Below, piece after piece: positions 1-15,300 of a stretch of 64,000 nucleotides of DNA. Under the pieces are notes generated by a model. It searched no databases. It saw nothing but the letters and a program-made list of their open reading frames with translations, and was not told where the DNA came from. The stretch's first letter is position 1; the number at the start of each line of letters is the position of its first letter. Location: assembly GCF_964199755.1 (NCBI RefSeq), contig NC_133910.1:10176711-10240710 (forward strand), given 5' to 3'. The stretch comes from Larus michahellis. Lineage: Eukaryota; Chordata; Aves; Charadriiformes; Laridae. Made by a program: the position numbers and the translations under genes.

Positions 1-141
1 CTTGCAGTGTTAAAGCAAGAAAAAAACCACATCAGTAGTCCAGATTCTGACTGGAAAGGCTTTGACATGGTTCATAACTATGTCATTTACCGACTGCCCT
101 TTCTTTCGAAATATACAAAAAGCATACAATCCTCCTCTTAC

Positions 142-316
142 CTTCCTCTTCATCATCCTCGGGAGGAGAAGGAATCATCGAGCCCTGTGACCCAGACTGG
201 GGCAGACGAAGAGAAGGACTTGCTGTTGTTTTTCTTCTCTCCCTCTCCGATTCACTTTCTAGGCACACAACTTCATATAACGTGTCCGAGTTATTCTTTC
301 TGTCCTTTTGCTTTAT
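142..316 (-). CDS. RABGAP1: RABGAP1 exon, residues 459-516 (linker before TBC domain)
   Basis: Starts [20 protein letters not shown] after acceptor tctctag, then a charged [16 protein letters not shown] stretch and PPEDDEEE, ending one base into the next codon before gtaaga. It is the phospho-site-rich linker leading to the TBC domain, whose exons lie to the left of the window. Positions 1-141 are intron. Confidence 0.94.
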
Positions 317-3300
317 CTAGAGAACAAGAAGTTTCATTTTACTGAGAAAAGCTATACGAATACCCTCATGACTTCCTAAGGCTCGACCTTCTCTTTCTGG
401 AATAGGAGAGCTGAGAAACAATTTTCATCACATTCTGCATGGAGGAATGTCCAGTCCTTGCAGCTCTGACTGTATCGGGCAGACCTGCAAGTGTTTCTAT
501 CCCCGATGCCCTAGAGCAAGCATAAGCGTGCTGCAGCCAGAGACATGAACATCTGACTATCTGTTCTAACAAAAATTGTTCAGTATTTATTTTCCCATCA
601 TGGTAATCGTCTTTAGTGATGCTTCCAAGTCATATCTCTGTACACATTGCTGCAGAAACACGAATTGTTGAGTCCCAAAGTCTATCATGTGGTTCTGTTT
701 TCTGCTTAATTTGCAATGCTTTGATATCTTCCTTTCCTTTAAAGGAACATTTTTCTTTGTGAAGTAGTTCTAAAATTTTAATACAGTCCAAGAACTTTTA
801 GAACTTTTTTTTCATAAATGAATAAAAATAGAGAGTAAAAAAGCAAAGGTGAAGAAAAGAGGGAAATAAGATTTATAATTATACTCTACGCTAAGCTCCC
901 AGGGCTCAATTTTATCCTGTGGAGTATTAAAAATGAAGAGAAATGCATCAAAACTAAAAATGACTAAATCACTGAATGTAATCTGAGCAAATAAAATCCC
1001 TCTGCTTTCACCATTTCCGAATAAAGAAACACTGCCAAAGTAAGATAAGCCAATTCTACACAGCTGTATTTTTAATAGGCTAATCATGACTCCATAGAAA
1101 CAGGTTTCCCTTCCAGGCTTATCAGGCAGCACATTCTATATTTGTTGCTTCCACTATGAATTTTTATAATCTTCCATTAGTAAACACTGGAAGTTGGATA
1201 ACCTGACAGTGGCTGTGGAAAAAGGAGAATTAGCTAAGATAAGTCACAATGCCTGTGAATTTGGTAAGACAAAAGATACAGAATTAGCTTACTAAGATAA
1301 GCTTCCTTTAAACTGCCAAACAGAAAAGCACCTTTTGGAGGTTGTAGAATATTTATAGCCCTACGGTCTTAACTGTTCAACATCTCCATGCTCAAAAATA
1401 TCCTTAATTAAAAGGCTGATCTCATCCATGAGGAATTTTTCCACCTTAAATTTTGAAGGAAAGTTTCCAAAACATGTATTCATATTTTATATAAAAAATG
1501 GGACATACACAAAAAAGAATCCTTCGTGAACTTCATCTTTGTTACTACCAAGATGCCATTATTTGCTAGCACTTTTAAGACAAGTGCAAAAAGAACTAAG
1601 AAAAGCTTCTTACTTATTCAAAACCTCTTTAAAAAAAAGAACACTTATCAAGAAATCAGGACTCCAACCTTGCTTTTTTGGGCTGCGTCCAGAATTATTA
1701 AACCTTGAGAGAGCGCATACATCCACATTGTTATTTGCTTCTACATATTTCCATTTCTTTAAACAGGACTTTTATTTCAGAGCAATAATTTCTAAAGCAG
1801 GAGAATGGCAGCTACTTCAAGTACATCATCTCTTTAATTGGACCTTTAACTTTCGAGCATTATTTTAAGACCAAGTTATTGCCCTGCACTGTTATTATGA
1901 CTATCCTGGACAGAAATAATCCTTTCCTTTACAGTAGATAGCATAAAAAAGTAAGTTGGAAAAAAAAACAGTAAAAGTTTTTAACAAGTTCTAGGGATTT
2001 TTTTGTGGTTGCCTGGATTTTTTTCCCCCCAGGGGAAACTTTGGGTATGTGTGAAATCTCTGCTTCCAGCCATGTACAAGGGGGAAAATAGACTTTCACA
2101 AAAAATACGTTTTTTTTTCTAATTTCAAGTAGATGTTTGCTCATCTAAAAAAAAATAAAATACTGGATTTGTATTATAAAATCAATTTAGTGACATACGG
2201 ATAGCATGTCACCAGGATTACATTAAAGCCTTTTTAAATCTTAACCCTTAATTTTACATACTCAGCCTACTATACCCTTACACAAGCAACTGTCATTATA
2301 GCCCCGGTTTGCAGATAAATCCTCTGCTCCTTTTATTTCTGTGGTTTGGCTGGAAAATCCACAAGCCTCTATAACTTTGCAGCCTCATCAAAGCTGTCAA
2401 AATTTGCTTTGAAATGAGGACATCCAGCTTTTATGGGAACTTTAGATAGCCAGCAACAATTGGAATAATGAAGGTGTGGTGGTGCAACACCCTCCATCCT
2501 CCCTGTGCCACTGGGTGCTGGGTGTGATTCTCCCTCCTGGGCCACAGACCATGCTGGGGTAAATCAGACGTGGCTGGGGAAAGGCAGTGAACATCCATCA
2601 CCCCCAACAGCCTGGTACACCCCTACCTGGGTCGTGTCCCAAAGGGGAAGATACCAGAACTTCAAAAGTCTAGCAAGTTTTGGGCTTGCGCAACTGGCGG
2701 AAAGCAACAGAATATTTCATTGTCCAACTTGAGACAAAATGGAAAAGTACCTCACAAAAGCCAATTATCTCGGACTCTATAAATAGCGACTCCAAGCAAG
2801 ACCCTTTGAGCTCTCCGGGATCGCAGTGGGCTGTGACCAGCAGCTCCCCTGAGGTGGGACATCGCTCAGGCATAACCAAAGGCCAGGGCAAAGTCAGCCT
2901 TCTCGGGGCTCAATGACAGCCCATCGAGGAATGACGATGCATTTTGAGTATTTACTCTAAACTCGAAAAAAGGGAAATTTTAAATATAGACTAGCCTCTC
3001 TCATTCACCTCTCTACCTATCTGTTTGAAGACACACATTAGCCTTCACGAGTGTGGGTTTCTATATTTTAGTGGATCCAAATACTTCTGTTTGTGTGCGT
3101 GTGTGGGAAGTTGAAAGGGGCACCCATCGGCTCACTGGGGTCACCCACTGCGAAGGGACCCTGGTCTGAGCAGTAAAGACTCGGGTGGTGTGTGTGCGGC
3201 TCCTTGAATGGGGTGTGTTTGTATGATTTCTGTTTACACATACGTACGTACATGTATTTTGATTTAGGATGCCCTGTAGTAAGTTAGTGTGAATCTTGTC

Positions 3301-6300
3301 ATTCTCTAATCTGTTATTAAGTCACTGTTTAATTATTCTACTGAATCACCTTGTTAATCCTTAAATTGGTTAATGATTAAGTGTCACTAAAATTCAACCT
3401 TTTGATGTACCTCCAGCCATTAATAAATCTTAAATTGTTGCTAAATCATAACTGTGTCAAATATTTTCAACCACAACAGGACAGTTCTTCTAAAATTGAA
3501 GAGCATTTATTGTACCTCTTTGATTCAGGAGCAAAATGTTGAAATATGAACATTATATTAGTACGTGTTTTACCAATAATAAGGAGAAAAACACATAGTG
3601 AAATCCTGATCTGCCAAGAGGCACTAATAACTGCAATTCATCTTCACCTCCAAGGCATTTGTATTTATTCAGCATTATACCATAAGCCTACTTCTCAAGT
3701 CTCAAAATAATATAATTGACCGTACCACAGTTACATTTGAAAAACAACCTTGCCAAATCCCAAATTAACTGTAGATTTCATTTATTTCTTTATTTATTTT
3801 TAAAGTGTTACCTGTTTCAATTTTAGGAAAAAGTTTTCAGTAGAGCTACGTTTGCTGAAGGGCCAGAACAATCTCTCGTTAGGTGAACAAACTCTGACTT
3901 TAGTCTCCAGAATGAATCGAACAGGTTCCTGAACCTCAGTTATCACCAAATCCACCGCGGTCGTCATGAACAATACTTTATCTACGAGGAAGAAAACAAA
4001 GTGACAGTATTAAAAGAAATATTTCAAACAAAATATTCTCTAACCTTTTTCCTAATAACATGAAACAACGAAAGAAACTTTTTTGCAGATTTCAATTTTC
4101 CCCCTAAATTAACATCTCAAATCCCTAGAATTTTCAAAACAAGAAAATAAGATGACTATCCAGTATTCACTAGGGAATATGGAAACTTAAGTTTTCAAGC
4201 CAAGAGAATGATCTTGTTAAAGAGAATAAAAATTTTGCTTTTTCAAATCCCACTAAAATGTATCAAAAATCTTCATTAAACATTATAAGGGATCTGAATA
4301 CTTAACTCTACAGAGCAGATCTCTCGCCATCTAGGCTAACTACATTTTAGTTGGTTTTTTTGTTTTTAGACGTTACTGAGACAACACTTAAGTCCCACCA
4401 TATTAAAGGTAGCATTTAAGAGCATCTCGGCTCGTATTCTGAGATTCAGAAAATTGACTCTACAGTATGATGCTCCAAAAGGAGGCAACTGGCCTTGGTG
4501 ACCTCTGAGATCTCTTCTGGTACTGAACGATAAATTGTGTCCTTTAGGCAGGATGACATTCAATCTAGCAGCAGATTGTACCCAGCTGTACCCAGCAGCT
4601 GACTTTGATGACTTTGCCCAGTTAATTCCCATTAACTTCCCCAACCTTTGGCATGCAACTGTGACAATAGATTGAAAAGATGATAATTCATCTGACATCT
4701 TAAAAGAAGTAATGACAGATCTGTTGCAGGACTCAAGAGAGCAACGCAGCATCAGCTATTTTCAGATTACAGTTGGAAGTGTTTTAACTTTCATTTTCAT
4801 AGGTACGGGAATCCTTCTTTTTTAATTAAAAACTTGGATTCAGAAAATCTGCACTGACCACAGAAACTAAGCAAGGAAGGAATCTGCAACAGTCATTTAG
4901 TGCAATTCTCAATGGGATTCTTAAAAAGCTCTAATGGTGTGCAAAGCATCTGCCTCCTGTCCCCACACCTGTACGCCCTTGTACTGGGATACAGTTCTTC
5001 TTACAAGGTATTATTACTGGTTTTCTTCTAGCTTTCTATTTCCTTTGGATTTTTGTGTTACATCTGGCATCCTACTTTCTGAGAATATATCCCATACTAT
5101 GAAGAAAGTCTTTTTGCGGGATTCATCTTAAAGAAAAGTCAATTGATCCGATACCCGCTATGTCAGCAATTTGCCCTGGCTAGGGACAACATCCGGCAAA
5201 ATTTTCATACCTTTTGGTGTTTCTTCATTTACAAATTGGAAGTGTGGAGATTTTTGATTCCAGCTCCCAGTGATCACGTATGATTTCCCATCAGAACTTT
5301 TACCCATGGACTCCTGGAAACAAGGTAAGTTTATGTATTTTGATTTAATTTAAATAAATTATTATGAAGTCTCAGCCCCATAAAAGAGCTACTGCACTGG
5401 CAAGAGAAGGGCAAGCATCTGAAGCCCCTGTGCCACAGTCCTGTAACAGAGATCATCTCTGAAGAAAAGAATACAGTTCCCATGCTGGGTCTCCTTGCTG
5501 ATAGAACAAAAAGGCCAATTAATATTAATTGTTATATATATATGTGGTGAACATCTGTCTCGTGAGACCTGAAGACCAATAGCTCATTTTGGCAGTGGCC
5601 ATTTTAAAGCAACTTTCGGCTCACACGTGCGTCTGTGAGATCACAGCCAAGTACTTGGAAAGACAGGACTCCAAGCTGCAAAGGCTTTGCTTTTTTGTTG
5701 CTCCGGTTTGAAACAAACAAACAAAAAACCTCAAACAACAAAAAAACCCCAAACAAAAAAACTTCCAACTTCTTTTAAATTGTTCTGGAAAACCCAAGGC
5801 AATCCAGTCTTTCTGGCCTCATTTTGCATCACTCAGTCTCTGAATGACAGCTGCCTGAGCAGTAAAGCTTTTAAACATATCAGACTTTAATCATGAACTG
5901 AGGGGATGTAGTTCATTGCCTCTAATACAAGAAAACAAATTAAATCAGAACAGTCTCTTACAAGCTGCTGAACTAGTAAACCTGGCAAATGTTTCACATT
6001 AACATACCTTCCACTTCGCTATGATGTTTTAATGCACCAGTAGCATTTTATTTTATCCTAAGTAGCTATTTTATAAAATAAATTTTCACTCTAAACCGTC
6101 TTGAGATCAGCTTCATTCAGCATACAAAACACAGGTTATTCAGCTATTAAGAAGCAATTCAATATTTTATCTTTAGTGTTCAGTGTGTCTGTCCACCAAC
6201 CTTATTTTCTGGGCAATCCAAAGCCTGGTAAAAAGCAAAATTATTCACATGGTATTGGACCAGCCTGGGTACTCACTACTGTAACAAGGATGTACTTTAT

Positions 6301-9300
6301 AAACACTAGCAAGCTTGTTTTCACAACACACCTGTGAAGTCAGATGATCTCTATCATCATTTTATAGATGTAAAAGTGAGTCCTAAAAATAAAGTGCCCA
6401 CTAATTCTCAGTAACATATTTGAAGCCGCTTAGGCCTTAATTTTTAGTGATAAGTAAGCTATAAAACTTTTGATATTCAGAGCACAGCTCTTTAGTCTTC
6501 AGCACTTCCAAAAATAAGGTTCCATGTTTCTTCTTCCAGGCCCTGAAATGAGAAGTCATGATTGACTGCAAAATTGGGCAACTCCCTTGACCAAGCATCA
6601 GGTTGTATTCTAAGCCTGTAGCAGAGGCAGGGATTCAACCCAGTTGCCCAGGGTCTCACGCCCAATAACATAAGCTACAGCATCATCACCAAGTGTGCAT
6701 AAGCGTCTAAATCTTTTCTGTCTATCCTGAGATCACAAACAATCGTAATCAAAATTATTACTGAATTTTGTTAATAAAAGATCCTTACCAAATCTAAAAG
6801 GTGCATGTCGCCACTCCGAACATCTTTCCCACGGCTAAGGAGAAGGCCAAAACATCTGCAAAGCCAGGCAAAACATTAAACCACAAAAATTAGACTTACT
6901 CATAAACAAACCATTAACATTCCTTATCTAAATATTCGCTGTCATACATCCCAAGCAGCCCATCAATCCAATAACAAATGCCAACAAACCTTGACATTTG
7001 AAAGCAGCATCAAGCATGTCAAGCAAAACAATGTCAAGCCAATATTAAAAACGTCGAGCAAGATTTCATAAGCATATTTACAACATGATTTTATCCTCCC
7101 TACAGCAGTCTGGAAAGTTGGTCAATTATCTTTGTTTGCAAGAACAGTGTAAACCAGACACTGCTAACAAGGGTTCCCTATCCCGCAGGACAACCTGGCC
7201 TGCATTCTTCTTCCCATCTTTTTTTTTTTTGAGACACGTTTGCATACAATTTACCCTTCGATACAGACAACAATCAGGAAATTCCAGATGAAGTGCAAGG
7301 ACCTGTCTTTTATGGTTTCATTTTGCAAAGACTGTTGGCCTACAAAGGTATATTCCACTTCGTCCTCTGGTTTACCACATTGTCCTGCATTTCACTGCAG
7401 ACTGCATCTTTTCTCTGTAGTATGAGCAGCCCTAAACGCTAGTTTGTTGCTAAACAGTGAAAGATTTGATGTCTGAGCTATCCTCTTCCCTACACAGCCG
7501 CTCCATGTTCTACAATTCCAGACTGTGGCAGATTCAAAGCGTACATACAACAATGTTCTCAGACGCAGCAGAGATGAAAGGAATGCAAATTGAAATAACT
7601 CAGTCAGTGATTATAGCTTCAGCATTTAAGACAAACTGGCCACTGAAAATAAAAACAAGATCTTTTTTAAAAAAAGATTTTGAAATGGGTATTTAGAGGG
7701 GATGCGACCACTGATCCCACAAACAGAGCTGTGCAAGATTTAATTGCACCTGTGTTGTGTCCCTGCCATACACACACTGAACAAACCACTCTGACCTTCT
7801 GCACAATCCCTCTCAAGATAGAAGCGTGGAGTTAAATTACATAAATGGAGTATCCATAGAACAGCTACTAATCTGCTGTCTCAGAGCAAAAAACCATCAA
7901 ACAGATAAAGAATTTTTTCAAAATCGATGAAATTACCTCTCAATAGCAAGTTCTTTATTAGTTGTCTGTTGGACGTAAATCACTATCTTCTTATCAATTC
8001 CTTGGCGGAGTTTAAAGCATTGTCTGTCCTTGTCTTTGGGAACTGCGCTGTTATTTACCAGGAAAGGGAAAAAAACTCAGTGTCATTTATCTGTATTCCT
8101 TGCGTGTATCAAAAACAGCTTCAGACACTTGGTGAAGCCAGCTTCTTACACAAAAGCACGCAAGACCCTTCTTTCTTGCACGCTGCAATCAGTAACATGA
8201 AAGAAATGGCAACATAATTGGGTGACGTTATTTTACCTTCATTAGTGAAAACTAAGTGTCCTTGGTTTTCACAAATAAAACCAGTGTTTTTATACTGTGT
8301 GGCTTAGTGTTGTTAAGACTTCCGGCAGCATTTCCATAAAGTTTCTAAATATTGATTCCCCACGTAACATGCAAGTATTATCCGTTAAGCAATTACTTCT
8401 AAGAAACTGCATATTGCTTGCTTTCACAAGGGAGGTGACTGCTGGGACCCACAATAAGCCAAAAGCCAAGAGAGGGCACCAATCTTTAGACTATTTCTGT
8501 TATTTTTCCTCTAGAGCTGCTGCAAAAAGAGCAGATAGTATGCTGTGGTGGAAAAACCTAAAATTACACTTCAACGCTAACACACAAGCTATTCCCTGTA
8601 GAGCAGCACAGTTGCACTAAATACTGGACAAACTGAGACTGTTGGGTTTAGACTCTCTTTTCAAGTCAACCACATGTTCACTTTTCCTTTGGATATAAAA
8701 ATAATCCTTATTTTATTTCAGACCTTCAAACTATGCATGGTTACCCCCAGGAGTTCCAAAATGGAGTGTGGAGTATTGCCCATAATTTAACACCTAAAAT
8801 TTGGGTTTGTTTTCTGAGAGCAGGTGCTTTCCCAGGACAGGGAATGGCAGGCTGCCATTAGCTGTCAGCAGGAGTTTTGTCTCCGGGTCCAGGACAGCGG
8901 ATTTACAGACCTACAGCCAGTATGTGCAGTCAGACTCATTTCCCTGGCGTGACAGAAATGCACTACTAGTGACCCAGGGTGACAAGTGACGGTAGAGATG
9001 AGCCAAGACAGGGTCAGGTACTTTAAAGACTGAGACCAGATGCTGAATATGTGAAAGTGTTCTCTCAACTTCCAGGTGAGTGTGGCTCTGCCCACGAAGG
9101 GTCATACAAGGATTAGTGCCAAACTGCTAAAGCTTCCTATTTGAACTAAAACCTGTACTGTACGCCCAATGTTGGTAGGATTCTGCTTAGCTGGAGACAA
9201 AAATCCACTTTTCTTCACTTTGTATAGAGTAGGTACGTAGCTTTTAAACAAATGCACCACCCCTAATGCAACTGTATTTTATTTTGTGGCTGAGAAGATT

Positions 9301-12300
9301 TTTAGATACGTGTCCATAGCAAAGGCTGAGGCTCCAGCCGCGGCCCATGCTGACATACCCGAGCTGGCTATGACCAAAACAGGTCTTAGCAGCACAACTT
9401 CTGGAAACCACATAAGCATCAAATCCTAGGCTGGCTTACACTACCTGTGCTGCCGTGGCTGTGCTGACATTGGTACCACGCCAGCAGGACTGAGCTTCAC
9501 CCAGGGTACCACTGCATGCTGAGCCGTGCTTCCTCCACTGGGCACCCAGCAGCTGCTGCTGCAGCCAAGCCCAAGAACCGTCAGCATCTTTCAGGCTCAG
9601 GCCCTGAGCTAAATCATTTTTCAGTTTCAACACTTGAGCAGTCCTTTCGAGTGCCAAATAAATATTGGATTAATAAATGGGATTTATTTATTTATTTATT
9701 AAATAAAACTTGAGTTGGATGTAAATCCATGAAGAGAAACATCTCTGAAGCTGTGGCTAGGAGCCAATGTGCTCAACAAGTCAGAGCACTTGGCAGACAC
9801 GCTGTACTGAAATAAAGACACTTCAGCAATTACAGAACACTGTAAATGGTTATATAAAATATCTAAAGGCAATGTGTACAGGCTAAGCAGAAAAAAAATC
9901 AACTTTTTAGCATAGAAGCATAAACTAAAAAAGGTCTTTTTAGCAACCAAGGTTATCCACCATCAGACTGAACATGGGAACAGCATTAGCTGATGCAATG
10001 TGAAAAGCTGATCTAACACCCTCACCTTACAACACCACTTGCTAACACCTGGTTCAGGAAAACAAAGGAGGAAAAATTCATTTTAAGAACTGGGTCAGAA
10101 AATAGAACCAGTTAGAAACAGATGCCAGCTTTGTTCATAAAGCTTTTTGATACTGATAAAGAAACACTATTTTACAGATCAGAACAGGTGAGTATTTTAA
10201 TGAAACAGATCATAGCAAAACTAAGGAGAACTAATATTGATGATCTTTGATAACAAATTTGAATTCTGCCTTCTCAACTACACCTCTACTGAGTTCTGGC
10301 ATAGCTATGTCGGCACAAGTTGGAGATCTTGATCATCAAGCACTCGTCTCATGAAGCAGTAATAGGCCTGTACTAGGCATTAAAAGTTAACGTGTCTTAT
10401 GACAAACAGATTTGGCTGAATACTTCTCTAGAGAGCAACTTATCTTTTGGGATCAGAAAAGTTATTTCACAAATTGAATTTTTCAGAGTTTTAATTTTCT
10501 GTGCCTCGTCTCATGAGACTTTATTAAAAATATGCACCCTTATGCCTCCTGCAGTATTCACACCTTTAAAAATTTGCCGCATCTCAGCACCTTTGAAAAC
10601 CTGGCCGAAAATGCACATAACTCTGGATATGAGAGCACAATGACACATTTCAGCTTTAGCAGGAATTCAGCTGAACGTGACTTAAAACACATTGCATAGA
10701 AAAAGGTTTAACGATGAAAGAAAAATACAAAATATAAAAAGCACTTCGCAGGTAGTACAGATTCAGTTCAATGACCAAGACGAAATAGTTCAGAGGGTCA
10801 TCACTGTTTTACTTCCCAAAATGTTTCTGTCTGGGATTCATTTAAAATAGAATAGGAAGCTTTCAAAAAGGGAATTTAGGGACCACCCCAGACTCGCACT
10901 CCCTCTTCACTAACTTTCCAACAGAAAGAGAGGCTGTATGCACAGGAATGAAGAATCAATACCTGAAATAACCCTTCCCATCATCTTCTTTGATTTCCAG
11001 TGACACGGAGAAGGTGAAAATATCACTGTCTGGAGTTTGTGGGGTGGCAATGGCTGAGAGTGGAGTTTGTTTGGCAGAACGACGGAAGGCAGTGGCAAAG
11101 CTGTACAGTATTCGGCTCACCTGCATTTAAATGGCACCAAAGAAGAATCAGAAAGCTACAGACATACAGAACGCTGCAGCTGCAACCTACCTGAATTTTC
11201 ACTAAATAATAGAATGAGAAGTAACTGTAGGAAACACATCTTAAAAGAATAAACTATTAAATCATGTGCATTCTTATTTCCTATCTAAGGTTTCTACAAT
11301 TATCTTAACTTGGGGCAGAAAAAAGCCAAAAGTGATGAATTACATTACTTCTAAAGTGCTGGAAATACTTCATTTTCGTTTCAATAATAATATTTAGATG
11401 TACATAACTATAATTCGACAAAAAGATTCAACTTACAGCCTCTTGGATTTCACATCGGAAGACATGAATCCTGAAGAGTTCTGCATTGTAGTGGCTTTCA
11501 GTGAAAGCAAAGCAATCACTTTCAGGGGTTCCATCATGCCCTCGTACACAGAAAAGGATTTTATAGATTGGATAATTTGCTATTTCTGTATTTGTCTGAG
11601 GATCTAAAAGTCTGTTAAAAGAAAAAGAGGAAAAAAAAAAACCCAAAGCTTGAAGCCTTAGAAGAATTATTTCAGCCTGATATTAACTTACGAGCTTTAA
11701 CAATTTCATAGCTACTGGAGAAACTACATCACAAAGAAACTAGCTCCTGACTATCATTTATTACAAAGCTTGACCAGAATAATAATATTTAAATTGAACA
11801 GTATAAAGAAGTACAACACAACAGCCGTTTCCACCAATAATTTCCTCATAGCTTTCAGGGCTTAGCCTTCAAAACGCTAAAGTAATATGCAGCAGTGGAT
11901 AGCCTCATCCCTGTTAAGCCTCCTGTATCAGCCATTTTCCAGCCCTACAAATTAAATACTTTACAGGCTATTTCCAAAGTGCCATCAATAACCGCTCCCA
12001 CTACGGCTTTTGGGACACCCTTGATCATCACAATGTTTCATACTGATCTTTGGACATAAAATGTCTTTGGTAAACAATTCAGAGCATTACTCTTCTCAGA
12101 TCTCTTTAAAACCCACTTTTTCCAGTAAACAAAACCCCAAGTCGCTCACGTCTCCTCCCAGGTAAACTGATCGCTTGTTTCCTTTGCTAAAAGGAAATAA
12201 GATTAAATGAACAAAGTCACAGAGTGCACCTGAATGAGCTTCGTACCTCACTGTTCCTTCAGAGACATTAGGCACTGACAGTGTCACATCTAAAGAAATC

Positions 12301-15300
12301 TGGCACTGGCTTCGTAAGATGGACATCATTCTGAGGGCTTCCACTTCACTCCGGGGAGCGTTCACAGAGGCGCAGCCTAAGTAGGTAAGCTTGCTGAACA
12401 CCACGCTGTCCTCATCCGTCACAGGTGTGAAAGGGCTCAAATCCTCACAGTCTAGGGTGAGACACAAAGTTGAACGTTAGAAGCAAGACAAGACATATGT
12501 AAGTAAGTTACCAGAGACCGACTCATCACTAACCTAATGACAAAAGTGACCAAGAAACCCATTACAGAAAGTCAGGTCAGGCTTTATAGGAAAACCCTGC
12601 CTGAAAGTGAGTTACCGATGGCAGACAGCAACTTGGCTATCCCAACTCTACAACCAGTTCACTCAGAAGACTCCTTTTAAATACGAGTGCACTGATTTTC
12701 ACTACAGCAATAAGATGCATAGACAAGCTAAGCAGACTGGTATTTTGTACCGCCAGGCAAGTAAGCATAGTATGCCTGCACACATCTTGAGGCTCGAATA
12801 GCAAGTGTTTTCAAAAGAGAGGATAATTCAGCATACAGTAATGGCATCACATAACCTGGCATTCATCGCACTAGGTGATTATAATGGAAGAAATGGGGAA
12901 AGGTGGGTGGACGCACCTGTACCTAAATTTTTCCTTTCCCACATAAAGCTAGTTCATAAGATACTACCAGGCATTTGCCATTTTTTTCTAACCTCCCTGG
13001 GATGGTTTCACAGGCAAACTCATGTCTGGTTTCTGGAGTCCTGCCACCGACACTGGATTAATGGTGGAGGATGCTGAAGCTTCAAGAACAACGGGTTCTT
13101 CCCCATCTCCATCAGTCCTAACTTCTTCTCCATGGTCCCGGTCACTTGACTGATCTTCCATGGGTGGGTCCATCAGCACGTCTTCAAGTTCCCTCTGCAG
13201 CTGCTGTTCGCTTCCATTCCCCACAATCTAAGAGCCACAAACAGAGTTGGGACACAAAAAAAAGACCGTTCAAATGAAAAAAAAATACCCCTTGGGCACA
13301 GGGTCATTCATATGGCTTTTTCTGCCAACCAAAGCAGTAGTTAATAAATTTAACCTAGTTACAACCGTAAACACAAACTGCAATGTGCAAATGCTCACCA
13401 GTACAAATTAGATCCTCCCTGCTTTAACGAACTAACAAAAGGAGCTCAAAGCAGGAATTTTCTAGTACTAGAAAAAGTGAGATTACTTTAAAACTAGTCT
13501 TTAATCACCAACTACAATGACTAGATTACAACAGGGGTAACTTACAAACGTCCACAGTACAGTGGTCTATAATAATTCTCAGAATATTACCAGAAAGGGA
13601 CAAATATGATTAAACATGCTACGTGGTTCACAGGTAAGATAGGAAGGTTTCACATATGAGAAGAGTCTGGAACAGGATCATGCCCTCGTGCTGAGGAGAA
13701 GAGATAGTGTTGTTTTGTACCCTAACACTCATCTACAGCCTGACTTCGCCCTCACTGAAGTCAACATGAAAGCATGAGGCAACCTGAAGGGTGCTAAGCT
13801 AGAAAGAGAATAAAGGCATTAATTTCAGAAAACTCTTAGATACTGTATCTAAGGAAGCTTTGTCCATTCCTCTGCAATTAATAGGGAAGTGACCAGTGCT
13901 TTACACTGTTTAGAAATTAAGCACGGAAATGGAGTTTACGGAAGCATTTTACCAGATGGCAGTCAGAGGAAGGCACCCGGTTCCAAGACTTCAGCTGCTG
14001 CGTATTATTGCTGGCACCAAAACTCAATCCCATAAGCAGATACGCATTTCTATATCCTTACCTCTCTGTAAGCTTACTGACTTGAGACACTACATGCAAG
14101 CTAATAAAATCCAAATTGTGCATCTACCCCAGGTTCATAAGATGACTGTAAATGAAGTCTTATTAAAGAAAATTTTCTTTTTTTTTTTTAATCTTTAAAA
14201 TAAGATAGTAAAGGAAGAAAGTGGTTAAAATCAGGAGGAAGAATATAAAGCTGACAGAAATCTGCCCGTAACACCATCTCAGTATTGAAGCAAATTCTAT
14301 CTGCCTCAAAACTGGCATCCAATAGCAGAAAATTAAATTATCTTGAAAGTACGTAAAGCAATGGCCAAAGTTCTCACATTTTAACAGTGAATAAATCAAT
14401 CTGAAGTCCAGTTAAGATTGCTGAAATAACACCGGATCAGACAACAGAACACCTCCATGCACACATGGATGAGCCTTGCAATGAGTTAAATATACTATGA
14501 GCAAAAGATCAGATGTCACTTAAGTACTCTTACGCTCATTTCCACCAGGTGTGTCTCCGGAATAATTACAGTGAGATTAGAGATTTCTCACCCAAGTCTG
14601 AATTCTGATTTATGGTCATTTCTATTGCATCCCTAAATACAAACTTCTCCGTTCAGAGGGAAAAGGAAGAAACATGACGTTTACTTACTGTCTTCTCTTT
14701 CACATTCAGACCCATAATCTCCAACTAATTATCTGTATCTGCAGCCTCCATTTACATTGCACTAAAGGTGTAAACTGCATATTAGTTTTCTGGTGAAAAA
14801 TAACTATTTAATATACAAGAATATTAACAAAGAACAGAAACCGCTGACCTGGAATTACTCTAGAATAGAGCAGAATACAATCCCTTTAAGAGAAACGAAA
14901 ATAATCCCAGAACCCTATACTTCAGAAGAAAGTATGCAAAAAGTGAAAATCACAGGTAATGAAAAAATTAACAGGCACACAAGATCCTAGAGGCAGAAAG
15001 GACATAAAAAAAATAACCTAGTGAATGTTTTACAGGTTTTTTTTGTTGTTTAGATTCTGTAGCGAGATGTCTGTGCTCTTGCAACTCACGCTCAAACAGG
15101 AAGTATTTTTTTAGTATGGATTAAAATACATTCATGTGCTATCTGGGATCACCTGCCAGGAGTAGGACAGAATAACTGCCTTACTCAGCTGTACATCCAC
15201 AGAAGTATCGGTAACCTGTAACTAGTTACAGGAATCCAGACATTTGCATGTCATCCCAATAATTTTAGTCTGCATGATTCATCATGGAAGCAATGAAAAG

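Noticed and set aside
4366-4752. 128-codon minus-strand open frame in a RABGAP1 intron
   Set aside because: Same strand as the gene, but the RABGAP1 exons on each side join exactly without it, and I recognise no domain.
5700-5765. A-rich AAAC-repeat stretch as a retroposon poly(A) tail
   Set aside because: No retroposed body or target-site duplication can be seen beside it; simple low complexity.
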